A DNA stretch of 64,000 bases from positions 372,001 to 436,000 of the forward strand of contig CAWAVG010000002.1 of NCBI GenBank assembly GCA_963785425.1, read 5' to 3'. The stretch is from RYN-133 sp963785425 (GTDB taxonomy: Bacteria; Actinomycetota; Actinomycetes; Mycobacteriales; Jatrophihabitantaceae). Shown here in pieces: positions 27,072 to 34,953 of the stretch (position 1 is the stretch's first letter; each line of letters starts with the position of its first letter). Position numbers and translations under genes: made by a program. Below the pieces are notes generated by a model. It made no database searches. It saw only the letters and a list, made by a program, of their open reading frames with translations, and was not told the origin of the DNA.

Positions 27072-28592
27072 GTGTCGGCGTTGTCGGAGCTGCTGTCGTC
27101 CCGCACCACGCTCGACGACGCGCAGATCGATCACCTGCAGCGCCTCGTCGGCGAGTGGCAGTTGCTGTCGGATCTCGCCTTCGCCGACCTGCTGCTCTGG
27201 TTACCGGTCGAGCTGCACGACGGCGAGGCGGGCACGACCCGCGCGTTCCTCTGCGCCGCGCAGTGCCGCCCGACGACCGGCCCGACGGCCTACCAGCACG
27301 ACCAGGTCGGCGTGATCATCCGCGCCGACCGGGCCGTGCCGGTGCAGACGGCGTTCAGCGAGGCGCGGATCTTCCGCGAGACCGAACCCGACTGGGACGG
27401 CGACCTGCCGATCCGGCGCGAGGCGATACCGATCCGGCTCGACGGCACGAACACCGATGTATTCGCGGTGCTCGGCAAGGACGCGAACCTGGCCAGCGTG
27501 CGCACCCCGTCCCAGCTGGAACTGGTGTATCTGCAGACCGCGGCGGACCTGTCCGCGATGGTCGCCGACGGCACGTTCCCGAACCCGGACGCGAGCGAGG
27601 AGGAGGGCTCCGGCCCCCGAGTCGGTGACGGTGTGCTGCGGCTCGAGCCCGACGGCACGATCATCTACGCGAGCCCGAACTCGCTGTCGGCCTTCAGCCG
27701 GCTCGGCGTGACCGGGACGGTGGTCGGCGAACCGCTGCACGAGCTCACCAGCGGCGTGGCCGACGACCCGTTCGACGCGAGCGATCTCGGTGACGCGGTC
27801 GAGGCGGCGATCGACGGCGGTCAGCCGGCCTCCATCGAGGTCGAGGGCGGGGGAGCGACGGTGCTGTTCCGGGCGATCCCGCTGCGGCCGCGCGGCGAGA
27901 CGCTCGGCGCACTGCTGCTGATGCAGGACGTCACCGAGCTGCGCCGCCGCGACCGCGCGTTGATGAGCAAGGACGCGACCATCCGCGAGATCCATCATCG
28001 CGTGAAGAACAATCTGCAGACGGTCGCGGCGCTGTTGCGGTTGCAGGCGCGCCGCGTCGCCGTGCCCGAGGCGCGCCTCGCGCTCGAGGAGTCGATGCGA
28101 CGGGTGGCGTCCATCGCGCTCGTGCACGAGACACTGTCGGTGTCGGTCGACGAGGAGGTCGACTTCGATCAGGTCGTCGACCGCCTGCTCGGGATGCTCA
28201 CCGACGTGATGGGCTCGCGGGGGCGCATCGAGGTGCGCCGGGTCGGCACCTTCGGCGAGCTGGCGGCGGAGGTGGCCACGGCGCTCGTGCTCGTGCTCAC
28301 CGAGCTCGTCCAGAACGCGCTGGAGCACGGGTTCCCGGACGGCGCGAGCGGGTCGGTGGTGGTCAACGCGAGGCGCGACCGGGGCGGGCTGGAGCTGCGG
28401 GTCGAGGACGACGGCGCGGGGCTGCCGGCCGGCTTCGAGCAGACCTCGGGCGAGCTCGGGTTGCAGATCGTTCGGACGCTGGTGGCCGGCGAGCTGGACG
28501 GCACCGTCACGCTCGAGCGCCGCGGTGCCGAAGCCGGCACGAGCGCGACGGTGCTGATGCCGCTCGCGCGCCGCGCCCGGGTCGGGGGATGA
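27072..28592 (+). CDS. pdtaS: Sensor histidine kinase PdtaS
   Basis: A 506-residue soluble kinase with an N-terminal GAF-like domain (LVGEWQLLSDLAFADLLLW), a PAS-like domain, and a HisKA_2 dimerisation/phospho-acceptor helix (REIHHRVKNNLQTVAALLRL) with HATPase (TELVQNALEHGFPD, VEDDGAGLPAGF). It matches mycobacterial PdtaS, which phosphorylates the antiterminator PdtaR. GTG 27072 gives the family N-terminus MSALSELLSSRT. Convergent whiB1 lies 75 bases away, as in mycobacteria. No pdtaR gene is in the window. Confidence 0.92.
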   Translation: MSALSELLSSRTTLDDAQIDHLQRLVGEWQLLSDLAFADLLLWLPVELHDGEAGTTRAFLCAAQCRPTTGPTAYQHDQVGVIIRADRAVPVQTAFSEARIFRETEPDWDGDLPIRREAIPIRLDGTNTDVFAVLGKDANLASVRTPSQLELVYLQTAADLSAMVADGTFPNPDASEEEGSGPRVGDGVLRLEPDGTIIYASPNSLSAFSRLGVTGTVVGEPLHELTSGVADDPFDASDLGDAVEAAIDGGQPASIEVEGGGATVLFRAIPLRPRGETLGALLLMQDVTELRRRDRALMSKDATIREIHHRVKNNLQTVAALLRLQARRVAVPEARLALEESMRRVASIALVHETLSVSVDEEVDFDQVVDRLLGMLTDVMGSRGRIEVRRVGTFGELAAEVATALVLVLTELVQNALEHGFPDGASGSVVVNARRDRGGLELRVEDDGAGLPAGFEQTSGELGLQIVRTLVAGELDGTVTLERRGAEAGTSATVLMPLARRARVGG

Positions 28593-28622
28593 AGCTCGGA
28601 ACAGGAGACCCGAAATGCCGAA

Positions 28623-28649
28623 ATGCCGGTCGTGAAGCACGACCGGCAT
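28623..28649. terminator. Bidirectional terminator between pdtaS and whiB1
   Basis: A perfect 12-base inverted repeat, ATGCCGGTCGTG and CACGACCGGCAT, with a three-base loop, placed between the two convergent genes. There is no long T-run, as is usual in actinobacteria. Confidence 0.8.
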
Positions 28650-28667
28650 CAGCTGTCCGCGGAGAAC

Positions 28668-28919
28668 TCAGGCCAGCCGGGCCCTCGCGCGCGCATTGCG
28701 GCGCTTCAGGGCGCGCCGCTCGTCCTCCGACAGGCCGCCCCACACGCCGGCGTCCTGACCGCTTTCCAGGGCCCACGCCAGGCACTGCTGGATCACCGGG
28801 CACCGACGGCATACGGCTTTGGCCTGCTCGATCTGTAGGAGTGCGGGACCGGTGTTCCCGATAGGGAAGAACAACTCGGGGTCCTCGTCACGGCAAATCG
28901 CGCGGTGACGCCAATCCAT
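28668..28919 (-). CDS. whiB1: WhiB family regulator, WhiB1
   Basis: An 83-residue iron-sulfur transcription factor. C9, C37, C40 and C46 are the 4Fe-4S ligands, and GVWGGLSEDER then KRRNARAR is the turn and the basic DNA-binding tail. The spacing matches WhiB1, an essential, nitric-oxide-sensing partner of the main sigma factor in mycobacteria. A GAGGAG ribosome binding site lies about eight bases before ATG 28919. The long upstream region contains a CRP-like site. Confidence 0.94.
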   Translation of the reverse strand: MDWRHRAICRDEDPELFFPIGNTGPALLQIEQAKAVCRRCPVIQQCLAWALESGQDAGVWGGLSEDERRALKRRNARARARLA

Positions 28920-29221
28920 TCGTCTTTCTCCTCACGTCGTCGTAGGTGCGCGGCAACGTCCGCTCGGTCTACGCTTGTGAATCCTTTCACGAGCAAGCTC
29001 AACGTTCAAGCAACTCGGCTCAGATGCAAGCCAGCTCACCTGTTGGAGCCCGTCGTGGTCACCGGGTCTTGTTTGCCAGCGTTGTCGAATTGCCGTCGAG
29101 CGGCAAGTGCCAATTCACCAAACTCGGCGCGCTCTCATGTCGTTGTCGACGGGCCAAAAGTACGCGCGTATGACGCTGAGGTCGAGCCCCGAAAGGGTAT
29201 GAATCAGGACAGATCAGCGGG
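28920..29221 (-). promoter_or_regulatory. whiB1 upstream region with CRP-like box
   Basis: A 302-base gene-free region upstream of whiB1 and downstream of the lipid kinase gene, visibly less GC-rich than its neighbours. TGTGA-ATCCTT-TCACG at 28976-28991 fits the CRP consensus TGTGA-N6-TCACA with one mismatch. Its inner edge is about 57 bases from the whiB1 start. In M. tuberculosis whiB1 is controlled by a cAMP receptor protein. A TTGAAC further upstream could be a -35 box, but I cannot fix the start point. Confidence 0.65.
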
Positions 29222-30154
29222 TCAGACCAGCACTTTCAGTGCCTTTATGGCGGTTCGGAACACCAGCTTCTCGTGGAGTCCGAGGTAGTCGCCGTCGACC
29301 TGAACCGGCGTGGGATCGTCGGCAAGCACCGTCAACCCGTCGAGATCGTGCCCGGTCACAGCGCCACGGCGGCCGATCCGCGGGTGCTTCCCGGACAGCC
29401 TGGCCATGCTGAACAGCACCCCAGCAGTGCTCATCCGGCGGCGGGCGTAGAGGCCCAGCCCGGTGTCGAAGTTCGTGTCGGGGGTCGGCCGCAGCGGCCG
29501 GTTGCCGACGTAGGTCCAGGGGTCGGTGTTGGTCACCACGACCATGTGGATGTCGTCGTAGCCGGTGCCGTCGGGCAACTCGATGCGCAGGTGCGGGTGG
29601 CGGCGGTCGGAGCGGAAGAACTCGCGGATCCCGACTCGGGCGTACAGGCGGTGGGTGGACGGCCGGCCCTTGTTGCGCCACTTCTCGACGCCGGCCACGA
29701 TCGCGGCGTCGAAGCCCATCCCGGCGGCGAAGATGAACCAGCGCTCGTCGCCGCCGAGCGTGACGGCGCCGAGGCTCACCGGGCGTCGGCGCCCGGTACG
29801 CAGTGCCTCCAGGACGACCCCGGTCGCCTCGATCGGGGTCTGCGGCAGGCCGAGTGCCCGGGCGAACACGTTGGTCGATCCCGCCGGCACCACGCCGAGT
29901 GCCGGGACCTTGTCGTGCAGCCCGTCGGTGAGCAGGCCGTTCACGACCTCGTTGACCGTGCCGTCGCCGCCGAAGGCGACCACCACGTCCGTCCCGTTGC
30001 GCATGGCCCGGCAGGCGAGCGCGGCGGCGTGGCCACGGTTGGCGGTCTCTTCCACATCGAGCTGAGCGTCGCTGCCGAGGGCGTGGGTGAGCACATCGCG
30101 TTCGCGCGCGGTGGTGGCCGTCGCGCGCGGGTTGGAGATGACCAGGACGCGCAC
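29222..30154 (-). CDS. Diacylglycerol kinase family lipid kinase
   Basis: A 310-residue protein with the nucleotide-binding motif FGGDGTVNEVVNGL, then VPAGSTNVFARALG and FAAGMGFDAAIVAG, the DAGK catalytic fold. It probably phosphorylates a diacylglycerol or related lipid. GTG 30154 (MRVLVISNP) is preferred. A TTG at 30166 would add four residues. Confidence 0.88.
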   Translation of the reverse strand: MRVLVISNPRATATTARERDVLTHALGSDAQLDVEETANRGHAAALACRAMRNGTDVVVAFGGDGTVNEVVNGLLTDGLHDKVPALGVVPAGSTNVFARALGLPQTPIEATGVVLEALRTGRRRPVSLGAVTLGGDERWFIFAAGMGFDAAIVAGVEKWRNKGRPSTHRLYARVGIREFFRSDRRHPHLRIELPDGTGYDDIHMVVVTNTDPWTYVGNRPLRPTPDTNFDTGLGLYARRRMSTAGVLFSMARLSGKHPRIGRRGAVTGHDLDGLTVLADDPTPVQVDGDYLGLHEKLVFRTAIKALKVLV

Positions 30155-30190
30155 GAGGTCGAACAATACCGATCGCCTACCGTTGGCCGG

Positions 30191-30595
30191 GTGGACAAGC
30201 CGAGCCTGGCGGGCGTGCCCGGCCCGCTGCGCGCCGCCGCGGCGATCATCACACTCGAGGCCCTCGGCCTGGTCGGGGCGGCCGCCGTCCTGGTCGTGAA
30301 GACGGTGACCGGCGATCCGAAGGACGTGTGGCGCGCGCTGCTCGGCGCAGCGCTGGCGCTGGTCGGTGCCTTCGTGCTCGGCGCGGCGGCGCGGGCGCTG
30401 CTGTTGCTGCGACCGGCCGCACGGTCGCCGATCGTCGTGCTGCAGCTGCTGGCGGTGCCGGTGTCCTACAGCCTGTGGTTCCAGGCCGGCCGGGTCGAGT
30501 ACGGCGCGCCGATCATGCTCGCCGCGCTCGCCGTGCTGTTCCTGGTGTTCACGCCGCCGGCGCGCGACGCGCTCGACCGCGACCTCACCCGCTGA
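30191..30595 (+). CDS. Small integral membrane protein
   Basis: A 134-residue protein with four predicted helices: AAAIITLEALGLVGAAAVLV, ALLGAALALVGAFVLGAA, IVVLQLLAVPVSYSLWF and APIMLAALAVLFLVF. It is conserved in form among actinobacteria but has no recognised function. Divergent from the lipid kinase, whose promoter it must share space with (36 bases). GTG 30191. Confidence 0.75.
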   Translation: MDKPSLAGVPGPLRAAAAIITLEALGLVGAAAVLVVKTVTGDPKDVWRALLGAALALVGAFVLGAAARALLLLRPAARSPIVVLQLLAVPVSYSLWFQAGRVEYGAPIMLAALAVLFLVFTPPARDALDRDLTR

Positions 30596-30614
30596 TCAAC
30601 TGGCGCCCACCCTG

Positions 30615-30673
30615 CTTCTGGTATATCGAACCGCCATAACTCGCGCTCGATCATGATGATTCGATACCAGAAG
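30615..30673. terminator. Imperfect inverted repeat between convergent genes
   Basis: CTTCTGGTATATCGAA (30615-30630) and TTCGATACCAGAAG (30660-30673) pair with one two-base bulge around a 29-base loop. It lies between the convergent membrane-protein and sigF genes, so termination is the simplest reading. A protein-binding site is possible because the loop contains its own small palindrome ATCATGAT. Confidence 0.5.
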
Positions 30674-30678
30674 GCGGG

Positions 30679-31476
30679 CTATTTCTTGGGGTCGGGTTCG
30701 GGGGCGCCGAGGCTTGCGCGCAGCTTCTTCAGGCCTCGGGCGACGAGCCGCGACACCTGCATCTGCGAGACGCCGACGAGGGCGGCGATCTCGGTCTGCG
30801 TCTTGTTCGCGACGAACCGCAGCAACAGGATCTCGCGCTCGGCCTCGGGCAGCTGACTGATCACGTCGCGCAGCACCGCACGTTGCTCGACCTGCTCGAA
30901 CCCCTCGTCGACGATGCCGAGCATCGGGTGTTCCGGCACGCTCTCGCCGGGCGGGGCCAGGACGTCGAGCGGCACGCCCGAGTACGCCCGCGCGGCGTCG
31001 AGCGCCTCGATCACGGCGTCCTCCGCGACGTCGATGCGCTGCGACAGCTCGCGCACGGTCGGCGCCCGGCCGAGCTCCTGCGACAGATCGGCACGGGCCG
31101 CGTTCAGCGTGGTCTGCAGCTCCTGGGCCCGGCGCGGGACGTGGATCAGCCAGCCGGTGTCGCGGAAATGCCGCTTGAGCTCGCCGAGGATCGTCGGCGT
31201 CGCGTACGTCGAGAACTCCAGCCCGCGCGACGGGTCGAAGCGGTCGATCGCCTTGATCAGCCCGATCGAGCCGACCTGGACGAGGTCGTTCATGGGCTCG
31301 TTGCGGCCGGAGAAGCGCCGGGCGAGGTACACGACCAGCGGCATGTGCAACTCGACGAGCCGGTCCCGCAACCCGCGGCGGCGCGGGTCGTCCTCGTCGA
31401 GCGAGTGCAGCTCGGCGAGCAGTTGACCCGCCGGTGGTCCCTCGCGCTCGTCGGCCGATGTGGAGGAGGTGGTCAC
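30679..31476 (-). CDS. sigF: SigF-type (SigB/F/G group) RNA polymerase sigma factor
   Basis: A 265-residue group 3 sigma factor. Region 2: VVYLARRFSGRNEPMNDLVQ, GSIGLIKAIDRFDPSRGLEF and STYATPTILGELKRHFRD. Region 3: RAPTVRELSQRI. Region 4: LPEAEREILLLRFVANKTQT and GVSQMQVSRLVARGLKKL. It is the stress/stationary-phase sigma factor. GTG 31476 overlaps the anti-sigma stop by four bases, the usual order. Confidence 0.9.
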   Translation of the reverse strand: MTTSSTSADEREGPPAGQLLAELHSLDEDDPRRRGLRDRLVELHMPLVVYLARRFSGRNEPMNDLVQVGSIGLIKAIDRFDPSRGLEFSTYATPTILGELKRHFRDTGWLIHVPRRAQELQTTLNAARADLSQELGRAPTVRELSQRIDVAEDAVIEALDAARAYSGVPLDVLAPPGESVPEHPMLGIVDEGFEQVEQRAVLRDVISQLPEAEREILLLRFVANKTQTEIAALVGVSQMQVSRLVARGLKKLRASLGAPEPDPKK

Positions 31477-31922
31477 GCCGACGCTGTTTCTCGCCGCTTG
31501 GTCACCGTGATCGACAGCATTCCGCCGTCGCCCGCGACCTCGACGTCGGAGGCGAGCGCCGAGAGCAGGCTCCACGCGAAGCCGTCGCGGTCGGGGCTGG
31601 CAGCGTCGGCGTCGGGGGCGTGCACCGCGGTCGTCACCGTCAGGCAGCCGGATTCGAGCTCGAAATGGCCCGACAGGGTCGTGTCGGGCTCCGCGTGCGG
31701 TAACAGCAGCGCGCACGCCTCGTCGACGGCGAGCCCGAGGTCGTCGATGTCGTCGACCGTCAGGTCGCACCGCGCCGCGAGGCTCGTCGCGGCCAGACGC
31801 AGCGTGGCGACGTACACGCCACGGGCCGGGACGCTGATGTCGACGACGTCGTGGTCGATGTCGGCGGCCCGGGCGGCATCGGTACCGCCGTTGCCGGCAC
31901 CGTCGCTGTCGCGATCACTCAC
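31473..31922 (-). CDS. Anti-sigma factor, RsbW/UsfX-like ATPase domain
   Basis: A 149-residue HATPase_c_2 protein. The N-box-like segment reads DLGLAVDEACALLLPHA, as in RsbW/SpoIIAB anti-sigma factors. It is encoded directly before the SigF-type factor with a GTGA overlap. The G-box region is weakly conserved. No anti-anti-sigma gene is in the window. GTG 31922 overlaps the preceding phosphatase gene by eight bases. Confidence 0.85.
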   Translation of the reverse strand: MSDRDSDGAGNGGTDAARAADIDHDVVDISVPARGVYVATLRLAATSLAARCDLTVDDIDDLGLAVDEACALLLPHAEPDTTLSGHFELESGCLTVTTAVHAPDADAASPDRDGFAWSLLSALASDVEVAGDGGMLSITVTKRRETASA

Positions 31923-32583
31923 TGGAGTCCTCCTCGGACGCGGGGTTGGGCCGGTTCCAGTGCACGATCACCGGGACGCCCTTCTGGGCACCGAGAACGC
32001 TCGGGGCGGCCTCGTCGAGCAACAGGTTCGCTCCTCCCTGCACGGGCAACCCGATCCATCGCGCACCAAGCACCCGGCTGATGTGTCCGTGTGCCACGAG
32101 TACGACCGGGCCGTCGATCAAAGACGTTGCCGCGCGAGCGAGCACGCGGTCGGCTCGCTGCCGAACCGCGTCGATGGTCTCACCTCCGGCGGCCCCGTGC
32201 GTGAAGATGGTCCAGTCGGCGACGGTTCGGTGGATCTCGGAGCTCGTCAGACCCTCGTAGTCGCCGTAGTCCCACTCGGCGAGGTCGGGGTCGATCTCGT
32301 CGATGTGCAGGCCGGCGAGTTCGGCCGTCCGTGTCGCTCTCGTCCGCGGGCTCGACAGCACGCGCGCGGGTGCGAGCTTGTCCAGCAAGGGCGCCAGGGC
32401 GCGCGCCTCGGCCTCGCCGCGGTCGGTGAGGGGGACGTCGGTGCGGCCGGTGTGCTTGCCGTCGCGGCTCCACTCGGTCTGGCCGTGGCGGACGAGCCAC
32501 AGCTGCGCGCCGTCGTCGACCTCAGGGGGCATCACGAAGGCCGGCCCCACGTAGGAGCCGGCCTTCGGGTCGTTCGCTGTCAC
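31915..32583 (-). CDS. Histidine phosphatase family protein (phosphoglycerate mutase-like)
   Basis: A 222-residue protein with the catalytic phospho-His motif LVRHGQTEWS, Arg in SSPRTRATRTAE, acid Glu in DLAEWDYGDYEG and second His in VLVAHGHISRVLG. Length and order fit acid-phosphatase-like Gpm2 proteins rather than glycolytic phosphoglycerate mutase. GTG 32583 is used; ATG at MPPEVDDG is an alternative. It may share a transcript with the anti-sigma and sigma genes. Confidence 0.85.
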   Translation of the reverse strand: MTANDPKAGSYVGPAFVMPPEVDDGAQLWLVRHGQTEWSRDGKHTGRTDVPLTDRGEAEARALAPLLDKLAPARVLSSPRTRATRTAELAGLHIDEIDPDLAEWDYGDYEGLTSSEIHRTVADWTIFTHGAAGGETIDAVRQRADRVLARAATSLIDGPVVLVAHGHISRVLGARWIGLPVQGGANLLLDEAAPSVLGAQKGVPVIVHWNRPNPASEEDSSE

Positions 32584-32587
32584 TAGG

Positions 32588-32986
32588 TCAGGAGGCCTTC
32601 TTCGTCTCCCAGAAGATCGTGTCGATCTCCTTGATCAGCTCGAGCAGCTCGTCGCCCTTGGCGGGGTCGACCTCACCCTTGCCGCCGGATGCTCCCGCGG
32701 CCTTGGTCGCCTTGTTGAACAGCTCGTGCAGCTGCGGGTACTTCTCGAAGTGCGGCGGCTTGAAGTAGTCGGTCCAGAGCACCCACAGGTGGTGCTTGAC
32801 CAGCTCGGCGCGCTGCTCCTTGATGATCAGTGCACGTGTGCGGAAGACCGGGTCGTCGTTGCCCTGGTACTTCTCCATGATCGCCTTGACCGACTCGGCT
32901 TCAATGCGGGCCTGTGCCGGGTCGTAGACGCCACACGGCAAATCGCAGTGTGCGTGCGCTGTCGTGATCGGACGGAAGAGACGCAT
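32588..32986 (-). CDS. sodN: Nickel superoxide dismutase
   Basis: A 132-residue precursor. The nickel hook HCDLPCGVYDP starts at His13, so a 12-residue propeptide must be removed to free the amino group of His that ligates Ni together with the two Cys. The rest (RIEAESVKAIMEKY, LWVLWTDYFKPPHF) is the standard helical subunit of this hexameric enzyme. The maturation protease gene is divergent, 101 bases away. Confidence 0.95.
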   Translation of the reverse strand: MRLFRPITTAHAHCDLPCGVYDPAQARIEAESVKAIMEKYQGNDDPVFRTRALIIKEQRAELVKHHLWVLWTDYFKPPHFEKYPQLHELFNKATKAAGASGGKGEVDPAKGDELLELIKEIDTIFWETKKAS

Positions 32987-33087
32987 ACCTTGACCTCTCT
33001 GATCGAGCGTGGATTTGGTGGGGTTTGGTGTTCCTCAAAAGCGACCCTACTCCGGCGGCTGGTCAGGCTTCGGGGCACTATCGACGG

Positions 33088-33378
33088 ATGCTTGCGTGGC
33101 AATTGGTGCGCGTCAGCGGGCCCTCGATGACACCTGCGCTGCGCAACGGCGACACCGTCCTCGTGCGCCACGGCGCCCGCGTCCGCCCTGGTGACATCGT
33201 GCTTGCCAGATTCCGTGACCTGCCCGATCTGCTCGTGCTCAAACGAGCCGCGCGCCGCGACGAGGACGGGTGGTGGCTGGTCTCGGACAACCCGTTCGCG
33301 GGCGGCGACAGCACCGTGCACGGCGTGGCGGACGTCGAGGCCCGGGTGGTGGCGCGCCTGCCGCGCCTTCGTCGCTGA
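33088..33378 (+). CDS. sodX: Nickel-type superoxide dismutase maturation protease
   Basis: A 96-residue S26 signal-peptidase-like protein. The catalytic Ser is in VSGPSMTPALRNGD and the Lys is in LLVLKRAARR. SodX cleaves the SodN propeptide so that nickel can bind. It has no obvious membrane segment, in keeping with cytoplasmic processing. ATG 33088 (MLAWQLVRV) is preferred to a longer frame from 33025. Confidence 0.9.
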   Translation: MLAWQLVRVSGPSMTPALRNGDTVLVRHGARVRPGDIVLARFRDLPDLLVLKRAARRDEDGWWLVSDNPFAGGDSTVHGVADVEARVVARLPRLRR

Positions 33379-33471
33379 GCGCCGAACGTGGGATCAAGTG
33401 GCGGAAACGGTGAAACAGGTGTGTGCACCCGAACCCCGCGGGGCGCCGCCGCCCGGACTGATCGACGGATC

Positions 33472-33506
33472 GAACGACGGATGTGTGAACGACGGATGTG
33501 AACGAC
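33472..33506. repeat. Short tandem repeat GAACGACGGATGTG
   Basis: GAACGACGGATGTG occurs at 33472-33485 and 33487-33500, followed by a partial third copy, GAACGAC. It lies in the 178-base gap after sodX and before the S53 peptidase terminator. No function is evident. Confidence 0.7.
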
Positions 33507-33544
33507 AGAGCCCGCACCACTCGTCGGGAGTGATGCGGGCTGTC
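33504..33544 (-). terminator. Terminator of the S53 peptidase gene
   Basis: An inverted repeat, AGCCCGCACCACTC and GAGTGATGCGGGCT (one mismatch), extended by GACAG/TGTC outside, with a GTCGG loop. It lies 13 bases beyond the peptidase stop and could also serve sodX from the other side. Confidence 0.75.
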
Positions 33545-33556
33545 GGTCGAACAGCG

Positions 33557-34732
33557 TCAGAAGCTGCTGGTCCCGCTCGGCGTGCCGAGCCCGGTCGGGC
33601 CGTCCCAGCCGGTGCCTGCGTGGCACCACACCGACGGCGAGCACGATCCGTTCGAACCGGTCGTGACGTCGTTCAGGCCGGACGCGTGCGACCAGGTGTA
33701 GCTCGCCGGGTAGCCGGCCGTGTTGCCCGACTCGGTGTAGACGCTGGCGATGATCGGCGACGACGCGCTGGTGCCGCCGTAGACCTGCCATCCGCTGTAG
33801 CCCTGGTACGGGGTCGAGTCGTACACGGCGACGCCGGTGTTCGGATCGGCGACTGCGGATACGTCCGCGGCGGCCTTGCCCGAGCACTGCGTGGCCGAGG
33901 TCTGCCAGCTCGGCTTGGCGTTGAGCGTGGAGCAGCCGCTACCTGCGCCGCTCCAGGCCGACTCGCTCCACCCGCGGGTGTTGCTCGCCCGGCTCAGGCT
34001 GGTGCCGCCGACCGCCACCACGGTGTCGTAGCTGGCGGGGGACTCGATGCCGTAGCCGCTGTCACCCGTCGAGGCCGTGACGGCGATGCCCGGGTGGTCG
34101 TACGCCGAACTCTGTGCCGAGTCGCTTCCGCCGTAGCTGTTGCTGATCGCCGAGACGCCCTGCTTCGCGGCGTAGTTGACACCGGTGCCAAGGTCGGAGA
34201 ACGACGCGGATTTCGTCTCGACGAGCAGGATCTTGCATGCGGGGCAGGCGGCCGAGACCATGTCGAGGTCGAGGCTGATCTCGGTCGCCCACCCGGCGTT
34301 GGTGCGCGGGTAGCTGGTCGTGCCGGTCTGGCTCACCTTCCGGAAACAGCCGTTCGCCGTCGTGCACGACGCCAGGCCGTACTGCGAGCGGTAAGTGGCG
34401 AGGTCGGCCTCGGCGGTCGGGTCGTTGTAGGCATCGACGATTGCGACGGTGCGCCCGGCGCCCGCCGTCGAGCTGAGCTTGTACGCGGACTGGATGTCGG
34501 CGGGGCCGTAACCGGACGGGGTGGCGTTCGGCCGGACCGTGCGGGCCATCGGATGGCCTGCGGAGTCGGTCACGACGCGGGCGAGACACGCGGCGTAGCC
34601 CGCTCGCGCGGCGGCACAGGTGCGCTCACTCGAGTGATGCGTCACCGACGCCGTCGCGGAAGCGGGTGCGAGGAAGGCTGCTGCGGCGAGCAATGCGCTG
34701 CCGGCAGCCGCCGTCACGATGAGACGGGACAT
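33557..34732 (-). CDS. Secreted S53 (sedolisin-type) serine peptidase
   Basis: A 391-residue protein with a signal peptide of about 28 residues. The sedolisin triad is visible: Glu and Asp in ATEISLDLD, oxyanion Asp in STGDSGYG and nucleophile Ser in GGTSASSP. These are usually acid-active endopeptidases with a long pro-domain. Here only about 50 residues separate the signal peptide from the catalytic fold. ATG 34732 is chosen over a TTG just upstream. Confidence 0.85.
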   Translation of the reverse strand: MSRLIVTAAAGSALLAAAAFLAPASATASVTHHSSERTCAAARAGYAACLARVVTDSAGHPMARTVRPNATPSGYGPADIQSAYKLSSTAGAGRTVAIVDAYNDPTAEADLATYRSQYGLASCTTANGCFRKVSQTGTTSYPRTNAGWATEISLDLDMVSAACPACKILLVETKSASFSDLGTGVNYAAKQGVSAISNSYGGSDSAQSSAYDHPGIAVTASTGDSGYGIESPASYDTVVAVGGTSLSRASNTRGWSESAWSGAGSGCSTLNAKPSWQTSATQCSGKAAADVSAVADPNTGVAVYDSTPYQGYSGWQVYGGTSASSPIIASVYTESGNTAGYPASYTWSHASGLNDVTTGSNGSCSPSVWCHAGTGWDGPTGLGTPSGTSSF

Positions 34733-34830
34733 CAAACCTCCATCGGGGATTCGCGTGTCGACGCACGCAATTGATCGACCCTTACGCGTCGACAGCTCGC
34801 CGTCTACCTGGATGCGCTGTCAACAAGTGA

Positions 34831-34844
34831 CCGGACAAATCCGG
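34831..34844. promoter_or_regulatory. Palindrome in the peptidase-malic enzyme divergent region
   Basis: CCGGA-CAAA-TCCGG is a perfect inverted repeat in the 221-base gap between two divergent genes (34733-34953), so it could be an operator for either. No regulator gene is adjacent. Confidence 0.35.
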
Positions 34845-34953
34845 ACAGCGCAATGTGCGAGAATCGAGACCGACACAGGGCGACCCCCGAAGGACCACCA
34901 ACCGGCCGTAACCTGGCCGCCACGGCTCAGCAGCGCGATGGGGGCGTTACAAA

